This document shows, in pieces, positions 17,109 to 26,212 of a stretch of 64,000 nt of DNA (position 1 is the first letter of the stretch; every line of letters begins with the position of its first letter). The stretch lies in contig NZ_JBFRGR010000011.1 in the NCBI RefSeq assembly GCF_052115445.1, forward strand, positions 1 through 64,000, in the 5' to 3' direction. Under the pieces are notes generated by a model. That model was not told the origin of the DNA, ran no database searches, and saw nothing but the letters and a program-made list of their open reading frames with translations. Position numbers and translations under genes: made by a program. The DNA is from Paenibacillus_E sp052115445. GTDB lineage: Bacteria; Bacillota; Bacilli; Paenibacillales; NBRC-103111.

Positions 17109-18440
17109 ATGGCGAAGGGTAAGCAAATTAAACTAGGTGCAATGATTCATGGTGTAGGCGGAGGTTGGGAAGATTGGAAGCATCCTGAAGCGATCACGGA
17201 TGCGAGCACGAATTTTAAATTTTATAAACATCAAGCACAAACAGCGGAAGCTGGGAAATTTGATTTTGCGTTCATTGCAGATAGTGTTCATATCACAGAA
17301 AAATCAAGCCCTCATTACTTGAATCGCTTCGAGCCGCTGACGATTTTATCAGCACTTGCAGCCGTTACGAAACGAATCGGCCTTGTTGCGACAGTGACCG
17401 TTAGTTATAGCGAGCCTTTCACAGTGGCTAGGCAATTCGCTTCACTGGATTTGATCAGCAAAGGGCGCGCTGGCTGGAACGTAGTCACTTCGTGGCTATC
17501 GGGCAGCGCGAACAATTACAGTAAGGATGAGCATCCTCCGCATGAGAAGCGTTACCGCATTGCGCAAGAGCATGTGGATGTGGTGAAAGGCTTGTGGGAT
17601 TCCTGGGAGGATGATGCGTTCACGCGGAATAAAGAGACAGGTCAGTTTTTTGACCCGGCGAAGCTGCATACCTTGAATCACAAAGGTGAGTTCTTCTCCG
17701 TACAGGGTCCACTGAACATTGCCCGTTCGAAGCAAGGGCAGCCAGTCATTTTCCAAGCAGGTACCTCAGAGGATGGTCGCAACTTTGCTTCCAAGAATGC
17801 AGATGCCATCTTCGTTGGACACGAGAATATCGAGGAAGCCAAAGTGTATTATGCGGATATTAAACGCAGAGCGGTTTCCTTCGGTCGTAGCGCCGACGAT
17901 GTCTCGATCCTCCCCGGTATTCGACCCATCATTGGTCGTACAGAAGAAGAAGCGGAGCGGAAGTACCTAGAAACGGTCAACCTCGTCTCGATCGACAAAG
18001 CGATTATCGCGTTAGGTCGGCCATTCAATGATTTTGATTTTAGCGTATATCCGTTGGATGAACCTTTCCCGGACCTTGGAGACCTGGGCGCTAACAGCCA
18101 GCAAGGCGGTTCAGAGAAGATCAAGCGATTGGCGAAAGAACACAATCTAACACTTCGCCAAGTTGCACTACGTTTTGCAACACCGAAAGGGAATTTCGTG
18201 GGCACACCGGAGAAGATCGCGGATACGATTCAGCAATNGGTTGAAGAAGGAGCGTCTGACGGGTTCATTATTGGTGTGGGGATACCGGGAGCGCTGCAGG
18301 ATTTCGTGGAGTTGGTCGTTCCGATTTTACAAGAGCGTGGCTTATATCGAACGGAATATGAACATGACACACTGCGTGGTCATCTCGGTCTGGAAGTACC
18401 GGTTAATCGCAATAGCAAAGCCAAAGTGCTAAACGCATAA
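17109..18440 (+). CDS. FMN-dependent monooxygenase, NtaA/SnaA/DszA family (copy 1)
   Basis: Bacterial luciferase-fold monooxygenase, 443 residues, of the type that uses reduced FMN and oxygen to cleave C-S or C-N bonds or hydroxylate sulfones. Landmarks are IKLGAMIHGVGGGWEDWKHP at the N-terminus, NRFEPLTILSALAAVTKRIGL, GRAGWNVVTSWL, and HEKRYRIAQEHVDVVKGLWDSWEDDAF, all standard for this family. CGGAGG is 9 nt from the ATG. The N at 18238 falls in a TNG codon where copy 2 has Trp, so the base is probably G. The next gene is a paralogue of identical length. No flavin reductase is visible in the operon. Confidence 0.93.
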   Translation: MAKGKQIKLGAMIHGVGGGWEDWKHPEAITDASTNFKFYKHQAQTAEAGKFDFAFIADSVHITEKSSPHYLNRFEPLTILSALAAVTKRIGLVATVTVSYSEPFTVARQFASLDLISKGRAGWNVVTSWLSGSANNYSKDEHPPHEKRYRIAQEHVDVVKGLWDSWEDDAFTRNKETGQFFDPAKLHTLNHKGEFFSVQGPLNIARSKQGQPVIFQAGTSEDGRNFASKNADAIFVGHENIEEAKVYYADIKRRAVSFGRSADDVSILPGIRPIIGRTEEEAERKYLETVNLVSIDKAIIALGRPFNDFDFSVYPLDEPFPDLGDLGANSQQGGSEKIKRLAKEHNLTLRQVALRFATPKGNFVGTPEKIADTIQQXVEEGASDGFIIGVGIPGALQDFVELVVPILQERGLYRTEYEHDTLRGHLGLEVPVNRNSKAKVLNA

Positions 18441-18453
18441 GGGGGAGAAACAC

Positions 18454-19785
18454 ATGTCCAATCAAAGAAAACTTAAACTCGGTGCCACCATTACAGGTGT
18501 AGGTACTTCCAAATATACATGGCGAAATCCAGAAATACCGGGGGATGCCAGTGTTGATTTTGATTATTATGCCGGGCAGGCATTGCAAGCAGAGGAAGGC
18601 AAATTTGATTTTGTTTTTATCGTCGATAGCACGTATATTACGGAAAAATCTGCGCCGCATTATTTAAACAGGCTGGAGCCGCTAACGGTTTTATCGGCAC
18701 TCGGTGCCGTCACTTCGAAGATTGGTCTGGTAGGGACGCTAACCGCGTCTTTCACACAACCGTTCACTGTGGCGAGGCAGTTTGCTTCGCTAGACCATAT
18801 TAGTAGTGGGCGTGCAGGATGGAACGTTGTGACGACGGGGCTTGAAGGCGCTGCTCGCAATTACAGCAGGGATGAGCACTATGCTCATGATGAGCGCTAT
18901 CGGATCGCAGAAGAGCATTTGGAGGTTGTACGCGGTCTCTGGGACTCTTGGGAAGATGACGCATTCACGCGAGATAAATCAACGGGTCAGTTCTTCGATC
19001 CGAGCAAGCTGCATGCGTTGAATCATAAAGGTAAGCATTTTTCCGTGCAAGGGCCTTTGAACATATCTCGATCGCAGCAAGGTCAGCCTGTGATTTTCCA
19101 AGCAGGAGGGTCAGAAGATGGTCGCAATTTAGCGGCGAAAAGTGCGAATGCGATATTTACAGGACACGAATCGATCAAGGAAGCGAAAGCTTTTTATCAA
19201 GATATTAAAGCACGTGCAGCTGCTTATGGCAGGGCGAGCGAAGAAATTCTCGTGTTCCCAGGCATTAGTCCAATCATTGGACGGACGGTGGAAGAAGCAG
19301 AGAGCAAATATCAGGCAATTGCTGGGTTAGTGACGTTGGAGGATGCGCTTGATCAGCTGGGTCGTCCATTTACCTACCACGATTTCAAACAGTATCCGTT
19401 AGATGAGCCTTTCCCGGATCTCGGCGATCTCGGCAGCAATAGCTACCGCAGCTCAACAGATCGAATTAAGCGGATTGCCAAGGAAGAGAATTTGACGCTG
19501 CGTCAAACGGCACTACGATTTGCAACGCCAAGAAGCTCCTTCGTCGGTACACCTGAGCAGATCGCAGATACGGTACAACAATGGTTTGAAGAAGGCGCAG
19601 CCGACGGTTTTATTATTCACACGGGTATACCTAGTGTGCTTAAGGATTTCGTGGAACTCGTTGTTCCCATCCTGCAGGAGCTCGGTATTTATCGGGAAGA
19701 GTATGAAAGTGATACGTTACGAGGAAATTTAGGGCTTGAAATCCCAGTAAACCGCTATACAAAAGAGAGAATAGCTCAAGCTTAA
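18454..19785 (+). CDS. FMN-dependent monooxygenase, NtaA/SnaA/DszA family (copy 2)
   Basis: Tandem paralogue of the preceding gene, also 443 residues, 13 bp downstream. It keeps the same motifs (NRLEPLTVLSALGAVTSKIGL, SGRAGWNVVTTGL, AEEHLEVVRGLWDSWEDDAF), but the substrate-facing N-terminal loop differs (TITGVGTSKYTWRNP against MIHGVGGGWEDWKHP). The pair therefore looks like a duplication that diverged for two substrates or two successive steps. Shine-Dalgarno GGGGGAG. Probably needs an FMN reductase encoded elsewhere. Confidence 0.93.
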   Translation: MSNQRKLKLGATITGVGTSKYTWRNPEIPGDASVDFDYYAGQALQAEEGKFDFVFIVDSTYITEKSAPHYLNRLEPLTVLSALGAVTSKIGLVGTLTASFTQPFTVARQFASLDHISSGRAGWNVVTTGLEGAARNYSRDEHYAHDERYRIAEEHLEVVRGLWDSWEDDAFTRDKSTGQFFDPSKLHALNHKGKHFSVQGPLNISRSQQGQPVIFQAGGSEDGRNLAAKSANAIFTGHESIKEAKAFYQDIKARAAAYGRASEEILVFPGISPIIGRTVEEAESKYQAIAGLVTLEDALDQLGRPFTYHDFKQYPLDEPFPDLGDLGSNSYRSSTDRIKRIAKEENLTLRQTALRFATPRSSFVGTPEQIADTVQQWFEEGAADGFIIHTGIPSVLKDFVELVVPILQELGIYREEYESDTLRGNLGLEIPVNRYTKERIAQA

Positions 19786-19805
19786 GCTTAGAGGGAGAGA
19801 AAGAT

Positions 19806-21443
19806 ATGAAAAAGAGAATTGGATTTATCGTCAGCGGTTTATTCATTACGGCTTTCATCGTAACAGGCTGTGGGGAAGCCTCGAAAGCCGGCAAGGAAAG
19901 TGCATCGCCAGAAACAGGTACGGTGACGCCAGGCGGTGAGCTTGTGTGGGCGCTTGCAGGTACGGTGACATCGGACAGCTTGGACGCGCACAAAGCGGGC
20001 TTCGCCCCAACGACTAGAGTCATGCGCTCTATTTATGACAGCTTAGTTGTGGAGCTTCCTGATCACACTATTAAGCCGTGGTTAGCGACAGATTGGGAGC
20101 TTTCCTCCGATAAAAAGAGTTATACGTTCCATCTGCGCAAGGATGTGAAATTCCATGATGGCACGCCGTTTAATGCAGAAGCTGTGAAATTTAATTGGGA
20201 TCGGATTATCGATCCAGCGACCAAAGCGTCCATTGCATTGAACGAGCTTGGCTCGTATCAATCAACGGAAGTCATCGATGAATTTACCGTGAAGGTAAAT
20301 TTTAAAACGACCTTCGCGCCGTTCCTGAGCAATGCTGCCAAGGTCGATTTAGGCTTCGTTTCTCCAACAGCTGTGAAAAAGTATGGCGATGCTTTCCCGC
20401 AAAACCCAGTGGGAACGGGACCTTTTAAACTGAAGAAAATCACACCTAGCTCACAAGTTGAACTTGAGAAAAATCAGGACTACAACTGGGGCCCCTCCAA
20501 TGCGAAGCATCAAGGTCCTGCGTACTTAGATAAATTAACGGTGAAATACGTGGAAGAAGAAGCAACGCGCGTAAGCGTTCTGCAAAGCAAACAAGTCCAA
20601 GTGGCGGACATTATTCCTCCGCAGAATCTCGTGGCTTTGAAGGCGGATCGTAATTTTAACGTGCAAGAAACAGAGCTTTTGCAGGCCAACTTTACACTTT
20701 ATTTAAATATTCAGAAGGCACCTTGGAATGATCTGAAAATACGACAAGCATTCCGCTCGGCCTTGGATATCGACTCGGCTGTGAAGACGATTTACTTAGG
20801 CACCTCGAAGCAAGGCTGGTCGCCGCTATCTCCTCAGCAGTTTGGATACTCATCGACTAGGGAGAATGCCTACAAGGTAGATGCAGCCAAGTCGAATCAA
20901 ACGCTGGAAGAAGCGGGTTGGATTAAGGGTACGGATGGCTACCGTTCCAAGGACGGTAAACGACTCACGGTCGAAGTCATTGATACACAAGGAAACCGCG
21001 AGAAGCGACTTGATTTGATCGCGATATTCACCCAGCAGCTGAAACAAGTAGGGATCGAGTTGAAAGTGATTTCCTTGCCTACGGGGACATACACAGATCG
21101 TCGCAATAAAGGGGATTATGACCTGATCGCGGGCAGCCAATTCTCAGGTGATCCAGATGTACTCAGACAACTTTACTCGACCAAAGGTCCTTCTAAGGCA
21201 AATAATATTGCCAAAACGAATGATCCTAAATTAGATGAATTTTTGGAGCAGGGCTACTTGGAAACGGATCCTGCGAAACGGAAAACGATTTATCAAAACG
21301 CACAAGAGTACATTATTGATAACGTCTATGGGATTCCAACTTATGTGTTTAACTATTCCGTTGCTTCCACGAAAGAAGTGAAGGGGATTACGTTCGATTC
21401 GCCGGCATGGCCAGTGTTCTACGATGCATGGATTCAAAAATAA
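19806..21443 (+). CDS. Peptide/nickel-type ABC substrate-binding lipoprotein
   Basis: Family 5 extracellular binding protein (DppA/OppA-like), 545 residues, with lipobox VTGC (Cys22) and the family signature around WELSSDKKSYTFHLRKDVKFHDGTPFNAEAV. It captures the substrate outside the cell for the DppB/DppC/ATPase proteins encoded next. Family 5 proteins bind peptides but also nickel, glutathione and small organic compounds. The operon context suggests the ligand is the compound attacked by the monooxygenases. Shine-Dalgarno GAGGGAG, 20 bp after the preceding gene. Confidence 0.92.
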   Translation: MKKRIGFIVSGLFITAFIVTGCGEASKAGKESASPETGTVTPGGELVWALAGTVTSDSLDAHKAGFAPTTRVMRSIYDSLVVELPDHTIKPWLATDWELSSDKKSYTFHLRKDVKFHDGTPFNAEAVKFNWDRIIDPATKASIALNELGSYQSTEVIDEFTVKVNFKTTFAPFLSNAAKVDLGFVSPTAVKKYGDAFPQNPVGTGPFKLKKITPSSQVELEKNQDYNWGPSNAKHQGPAYLDKLTVKYVEEEATRVSVLQSKQVQVADIIPPQNLVALKADRNFNVQETELLQANFTLYLNIQKAPWNDLKIRQAFRSALDIDSAVKTIYLGTSKQGWSPLSPQQFGYSSTRENAYKVDAAKSNQTLEEAGWIKGTDGYRSKDGKRLTVEVIDTQGNREKRLDLIAIFTQQLKQVGIELKVISLPTGTYTDRRNKGDYDLIAGSQFSGDPDVLRQLYSTKGPSKANNIAKTNDPKLDEFLEQGYLETDPAKRKTIYQNAQEYIIDNVYGIPTYVFNYSVASTKEVKGITFDSPAWPVFYDAWIQK

Positions 21444-21464
21444 GATCACGAGGGGGAGTCACGG

Positions 21465-22388
21465 ATGGTGAAGTATATCTTGAACAGGCTCATCGTCTCC
21501 ATTCCAGTCATTCTAGGTTCGTTGACGCTTGTTTTCTTAATCATTCACTGGCTTCCCGGTGATCCGGCCCAGATGATTGCAGGTGAGGACGCCTCACCTG
21601 AGCGCATCGCCTATTTAAGAACGCAATTTGGCTTAGATCAGCCGCTTTGGCAGCAATATGCCGTGTATTTGTGGAAAAGTATTCGGGGAGATTTCGGGCA
21701 TTCCTTCGCTAACAGCCAGCCGGTTATAGATCGACTGCTGGCTCAGCTGCCCGCAACGCTTTCTCTGGCTTTGTTGAGCACTATTTTTGCCATTATCGTT
21801 GGATTCATTCTTGGTGTGTTATCAGCCGTGTATCAAAATCGTGTATTGGACTATGTCGTGCGCGTCATTAGCTTGTTAGGCGTCTCCATGCCCAAGTTTT
21901 GGCTCGGTATCCTGCTTATCCTCGTCTTTTCGGTGCATTTACAGCTCTTGCCCGCGATAGGGAATGGCAGCTTCAAACAGCTGATTCTGCCGTCGTTCGC
22001 TTTAGGGGTGACAGGTGCTGGGATGTTAACTCGTATGGTGAGAAACAGCGTACTGGAGGTCATTCATGAACCTTTTGTCTTGACACTGCGGGCGAAAGGG
22101 CTATCCGAAAAAATCGTGCTCTATAAGCACGTGTTACGGAATGCTTTGCTGCCTGCGGTTACGATTCTTGGTTTGTTAGTTGGGGAGATGCTCTCGGGAG
22201 CTGTTGTGACGGAGACTGTCTTTTCCAGGCAAGGCTTAGGGAAATTAGTGGTAGACGCGATCAATCAGAAAGATATTCCGGTGATTCAGGCGGCAATTCT
22301 GATTACAGGACTTTTTAATATTGGGGTCAACTTGATGGTGGATGTGTCCTATTCCTTTGTGGATCCGCGTGTCCGTAAGTCAGGATAA
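21465..22388 (+). CDS. ABC permease, DppB type
   Basis: Membrane permease, 307 residues. The N-terminus MVKYILNRLIVSIPVILGSLTLVFLIIHWLPGDPA is diagnostic of DppB/GsiC, and the C-terminal half has the EAA-type loop (RAKGLSEKIVLYKHVLRNALLP) followed by the SGAVVTETVFSRQGLGKLVVDAI signature. Partner of the DppC-type gene 21 bp downstream. GGGGGAG Shine-Dalgarno. Confidence 0.93.
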   Translation: MVKYILNRLIVSIPVILGSLTLVFLIIHWLPGDPAQMIAGEDASPERIAYLRTQFGLDQPLWQQYAVYLWKSIRGDFGHSFANSQPVIDRLLAQLPATLSLALLSTIFAIIVGFILGVLSAVYQNRVLDYVVRVISLLGVSMPKFWLGILLILVFSVHLQLLPAIGNGSFKQLILPSFALGVTGAGMLTRMVRNSVLEVIHEPFVLTLRAKGLSEKIVLYKHVLRNALLPAVTILGLLVGEMLSGAVVTETVFSRQGLGKLVVDAINQKDIPVIQAAILITGLFNIGVNLMVDVSYSFVDPRVRKSG

Positions 22389-22409
22389 TGATGAAAGGAG
22401 TTGGCGCTT

Positions 22410-23306
22410 ATGCTGTTCAACACGGTAACAACAGAAAGGCTGCTAAGGAAAAGGCAGGAGCTTCTAAGCTTCCGATTTCGGCTGAAAAAGCTTAACTTAT
22501 CCAAGGCATTGCTAAGCCTGTCGCTATTTATTTTGGCATTTCTGATCTTGTGTGCCATCGTTCCCTCCTGGATTGCTCCTTACTCGCCAACGGAAATGCT
22601 GACGGATCAACTCTTGAAATCGCCTAGCTTTTCACATCCGCTTGGTACCGATCAATTCGGTCGTGATGTGTGGACACTCGTCATCTATGGCAGCAGGCAG
22701 TCGCTTGTTATGGGGGTCGTTTCCGTCGTGATTGGCGGCTGTATTGGGACATTATTCGGACTTATTGCGGGGTATTGGGGCGGAACTGTCGATTCCTTGT
22801 TCATGCGTTTCAATGATATTTTGATGACGATTCCGGGGATTCTGTTGGCGATAGCAATCTCGGTTGCCCTCGGACCTAGTTTTTTTAACGTGATATTGGC
22901 TATTAGTGTGGCTACGATACCTGGAAAAGCAAGGGTCGTTCGCAGCCAAGTGATCTCGATTCGCAATCGGCCTTTCATTGATGCTGCGCGCGCTGTGGGG
23001 ACCTCACATCTTGAAATCATGCTGCGTCATATTTTGCCGAATTGCTTCTCTCCGTTGCTTGTCATGATGACGATCGGTGTAGGGAGCTCCATTCTAGTAG
23101 GTACAGGTCTAAGCTTCCTTGGACTTGGCGTGGTGAAGGAAATCCCAGATTGGGGCTATATGCTGTCCCAAGGACGCAGCTATATGACGGTAGCATGGTG
23201 GGTGGCTACGTTCCCGGGGCTGGCTATCACCTTGCTGGTGATTGTGGTTAATCTCATTGGAGACGAAATTCGTGATCGCATGGATCCAAAGAAATCGAGG
23301 GCATAG
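22410..23306 (+). CDS. ABC permease, DppC type
   Basis: Second permease, 298 residues. It has a cytoplasmic basic N-terminus, the HPLGTDQFGRDVWTLVIYGSRQSL motif of DppC/GsiD, and the EAA loop DAARAVGTSHLEIMLRHILPN. I use ATG 22410: AAAGGAG at 22394-22400 is 9 nt away, whereas the in-frame TTG at 22401 touches it. The stop is 3 bp before the ATPase gene start, so the two are probably translationally coupled. Confidence 0.92.
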   Translation: MLFNTVTTERLLRKRQELLSFRFRLKKLNLSKALLSLSLFILAFLILCAIVPSWIAPYSPTEMLTDQLLKSPSFSHPLGTDQFGRDVWTLVIYGSRQSLVMGVVSVVIGGCIGTLFGLIAGYWGGTVDSLFMRFNDILMTIPGILLAIAISVALGPSFFNVILAISVATIPGKARVVRSQVISIRNRPFIDAARAVGTSHLEIMLRHILPNCFSPLLVMMTIGVGSSILVGTGLSFLGLGVVKEIPDWGYMLSQGRSYMTVAWWVATFPGLAITLLVIVVNLIGDEIRDRMDPKKSRA

Positions 23307-23309
23307 CGT

Positions 23310-25346
23310 ATGAAACCTTTACTCGAAATAGATAACTTGTCGGTTGATTTTCAAACAGCGGGTGGCTCGCTGAATGCGATAAATAAGATTAGTTTACACA
23401 TCGGAACTGGCGAAATTGTGTGCTTGGTTGGGGAATCAGGGAGTGGAAAAACGATTACCTCTTTGTCCATTATGCGTCTGATTAACTATGATGGCGGCTA
23501 TATTTCACATGGGGATATCAAGCTCGATGGGCAAAGTTTAGTAGGACTGTCACAGAAGGAAATCAGTGATCTCCGAGGTAAGAAAATCGCAATGATTTTC
23601 CAAGAACCGATGACGGCGTTAGATCCAATCTTCACAATTGGCAGCCAAATCATCGAAGTCATTGTCNGTCATGAGCCAATTTCGAAGCTGGGAGCGAAGG
23701 AAAAGGCGATATCCTTACTGCGCAGAGTGGGCATTCCAGAACCAGAAATTCGAATGAGGCAATATCCGTATGAGCTTTCCGGTGGCATGCGCCAAAGGGC
23801 GATGATCGCCATGGCACTAGCTTGCGGACCCGAACTGCTCATTGCGGATGAACCTACGACAGCGTTGGATGTTACAATCCAAGCGCAAATCTTGAGCTTG
23901 CTTCGGGAGCTGAAAGATGAATTCCAGATGTCGATTCTACTGATTACTCATGATCTCGGTATTGCCGCTGAAATGGCGGACCGTGTCGTGGTCATGTACG
24001 CGGGGAAGGTTGTCGAGCAATCACCGGTGCATCAATTGTTCGAAAATCCAGCCCATCCCTATACCCAAGGGCTTCTACACTCCATTGTCACACTGGATAA
24101 TGTGCGTGGCTTGAAGCTGTATACGATCAAGGGGACAATTCCCAGCTTGTCTCAATTGCCGACTGGCTGCCGTTTCCATCCCCGTTGCCCTTATGCAACG
24201 GATCGCTGCTTAAGTGAAGATCCACCTCTACAGGAGCTTCACGGCCGTGAGGTCGCTTGTTGGAATGCGGAGCGGATTGATCATTTGGCGGCCGAGTTTT
24301 TCGGGGATGCCGTAACGACCGATTCTGTCGAGCTTCATGTTAATGAAGGGCTACGTGTTGATGCCTGGGCGCTGAGCTCGGAACCTCCGTTGCTTCAAGT
24401 GAAGAACGTGAAGAAATATTTCCCGATCCGTCAAGGATGGTTTGGGCGAGGCCGCACTTCCATTAAGGCGGTTGATGATGTGTCTTTTGACATTCGTAAA
24501 GGGGAAACCTTCGGACTCGTCGGAGAATCCGGTTGCGGGAAATCCACGCTAGGCCGTGTACTACTTCAGCTGGAGAAAGCGACAGCGGGCAGTATTCATT
24601 TTGAAGGCCGAGATCTCATTCAATCAGGCTCCCAGGGGTGGAAGGAAACGCGACGGGACATGCAAATTGTGTTTCAGGATCCTTATGGCTCCATTAATCC
24701 ACGCTGGAAAGTGGGAGATATCATCGGTGAACCCTTCTGGGTGCACGAGTCTTTACGTGGATCTGCCAAAAGAGCCAAAGTAGAGTCCGTTATGGAGCTA
24801 GTGGGATTGAATCCGTCTTGGTATGATCGGTTGCCGCATGAATTCTCAGGCGGGCAGCGTCAACGAATTGGGATTGCTCGTGCGATTGCACTGAATCCGA
24901 AGTTCATTTTAGCTGATGAAGCTGTGTCCGCCTTAGATGTTTCTGTTCAATCACAGATCGTCAATCTGATGCAAGATATTCAGCAACGCATGAATTTGAC
25001 GTATTTGTTCATAGCACATGGCCTTAATATTGTTCGCTACATTTCGGATCGTATTGGCGTCATGTACTTAGGAAAGCTAGTTGAAATTGCACCAACCGAT
25101 GAATTGTTTACGCATCCTGCCCATCACTATACGAAGGCGCTTCTGTCCGCTATTCCAGTGCCAGATCCCAAACGTAAGCGCAGCTTCGTGCCCTTGGAAG
25201 GCGAAATGCCATCACCTGCGAGGCCGCCATCCGGCTGCCGCTTTCATACACGCTGCCCGGCGGCGACGGCTCTGTGCCGAGAAGTTGTTCCTGAATTAGC
25301 GCCGATTGCACCAGGTCATTATGCGGCTTGTCATTATCCATTGTAA
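23310..25346 (+). CDS. Fused double ABC ATPase (DppD-DppF in one chain)
   Basis: A single 678-residue protein carrying both nucleotide-binding domains of a peptide-type importer. Domain 1: Walker A GESGSGKT (about 41-48), signature LSGGMRQR, Walker B LLIADEPTTALD. Domain 2: Walker A GESGCGKST, FSGGQRQR and FILADEAVSALD, where Glu-Ala replaces Glu-Pro. Each half ends with the Cys-bearing oligopeptide C-terminal motif (GCRFHPRCPYATDRC and GCRFHTRCPAATALC). In most systems these are two genes; fused forms (GsiA-like) are less common. One N at 23667, in an otherwise intact frame. Confidence 0.93.
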   Translation: MKPLLEIDNLSVDFQTAGGSLNAINKISLHIGTGEIVCLVGESGSGKTITSLSIMRLINYDGGYISHGDIKLDGQSLVGLSQKEISDLRGKKIAMIFQEPMTALDPIFTIGSQIIEVIVXHEPISKLGAKEKAISLLRRVGIPEPEIRMRQYPYELSGGMRQRAMIAMALACGPELLIADEPTTALDVTIQAQILSLLRELKDEFQMSILLITHDLGIAAEMADRVVVMYAGKVVEQSPVHQLFENPAHPYTQGLLHSIVTLDNVRGLKLYTIKGTIPSLSQLPTGCRFHPRCPYATDRCLSEDPPLQELHGREVACWNAERIDHLAAEFFGDAVTTDSVELHVNEGLRVDAWALSSEPPLLQVKNVKKYFPIRQGWFGRGRTSIKAVDDVSFDIRKGETFGLVGESGCGKSTLGRVLLQLEKATAGSIHFEGRDLIQSGSQGWKETRRDMQIVFQDPYGSINPRWKVGDIIGEPFWVHESLRGSAKRAKVESVMELVGLNPSWYDRLPHEFSGGQRQRIGIARAIALNPKFILADEAVSALDVSVQSQIVNLMQDIQQRMNLTYLFIAHGLNIVRYISDRIGVMYLGKLVEIAPTDELFTHPAHHYTKALLSAIPVPDPKRKRSFVPLEGEMPSPARPPSGCRFHTRCPAATALCREVVPELAPIAPGHYAACHYPL

Positions 25347-25381
25347 GAATGGAAGTTTTCTTGAAAGAGGGAGTGAGGCAT

Positions 25382-26191
25382 GTGCCATCCAAAATAATTT
25401 CCATCCAAGAAGCGGTTGCACAGATTCCGGATGGTACGAAGCTTGCCGTAAGCGGCAATATGGAGATGTCTCCGATGGCCCTCATTCATGAAATCATCCG
25501 GGCCAAGAGGCGTGAGTTATATCTTGTTTGTGCGGGGGCTGCGGCAGTGAATGCTGATCTCCTGATCGGAGCAGGTGTGGTATCGAGTGTGGAATTCTCA
25601 CAGATTTCGATGGGAGAGTATGGGTTTGGGCTGAACTTCCGGCGTAAATTCGAGCAAGGCGCGATAGTTGGATTGGAGCATGCTTGTCCAACGCTGACTG
25701 CAGCAATTGGGGCAGGTGCATCGGGTATCCCCTTCACGCCAGTGCGAGGGTTGCTAGGGACGGATTACATGCTTATTAGACCGGATTTTCATGAGATCAA
25801 AAATCCATACAATGCGGAGGAGAGTATTGCCATTGTGCCGGCAATTCGACCAGACGTAGCAATTTTTCACGGCTATAAGGCAGATACGCTCGGCAATGTG
25901 ATTGCTCACCCAGCGCAGAACAATCGAGTGCTCGCGCAAGCTTCATTCAAGGCTTTTGCTTCAGTGGAAGAGATTGTGTCCCCTGAAGAGCTGCTGCGTG
26001 AAGCTAACCATGGTGTAGCGTTCATCCCATCGCTGTTCCTCAGCGGTATCATTCATGCACCTGGTGGCGCTTTGCCTACGGCTTGTCCAGGCTACTATGA
26101 GGTAGATGATGAGGCGATTTCCATTTATATGGAAGCTTCTAGTGCGGAAGCTTCTTTTGAGGAGTATGTGAACGGCTTATCTAACACGTAA
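25382..26191 (+). CDS. CoA-transferase-like subunit A
   Basis: Family I CoA-transferase alpha-subunit fold (GctA/IpdA-like), 269 residues, with SIQEAVAQIPDGTKLAVSGN at the N-terminus, the glycine-rich LYLVCAGAAAVNADLLIGAGVV and RPDVAIFHGYKADTLGNV near the middle. I choose GTG 25382 because GAGGGAG is about 9 nt upstream and the family N-terminus begins shortly after; earlier in-frame starts overlap the ATPase end. It pairs with the next gene. Whether it transfers CoA or hydrolyses a CoA thioester or ring is open, given the altered partner. Confidence 0.85.
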   Translation: MPSKIISIQEAVAQIPDGTKLAVSGNMEMSPMALIHEIIRAKRRELYLVCAGAAAVNADLLIGAGVVSSVEFSQISMGEYGFGLNFRRKFEQGAIVGLEHACPTLTAAIGAGASGIPFTPVRGLLGTDYMLIRPDFHEIKNPYNAEESIAIVPAIRPDVAIFHGYKADTLGNVIAHPAQNNRVLAQASFKAFASVEEIVSPEELLREANHGVAFIPSLFLSGIIHAPGGALPTACPGYYEVDDEAISIYMEASSAEASFEEYVNGLSNT

Positions 26192-26212
26192 TGACGGGAG
26201 GTAAGGTATCAT

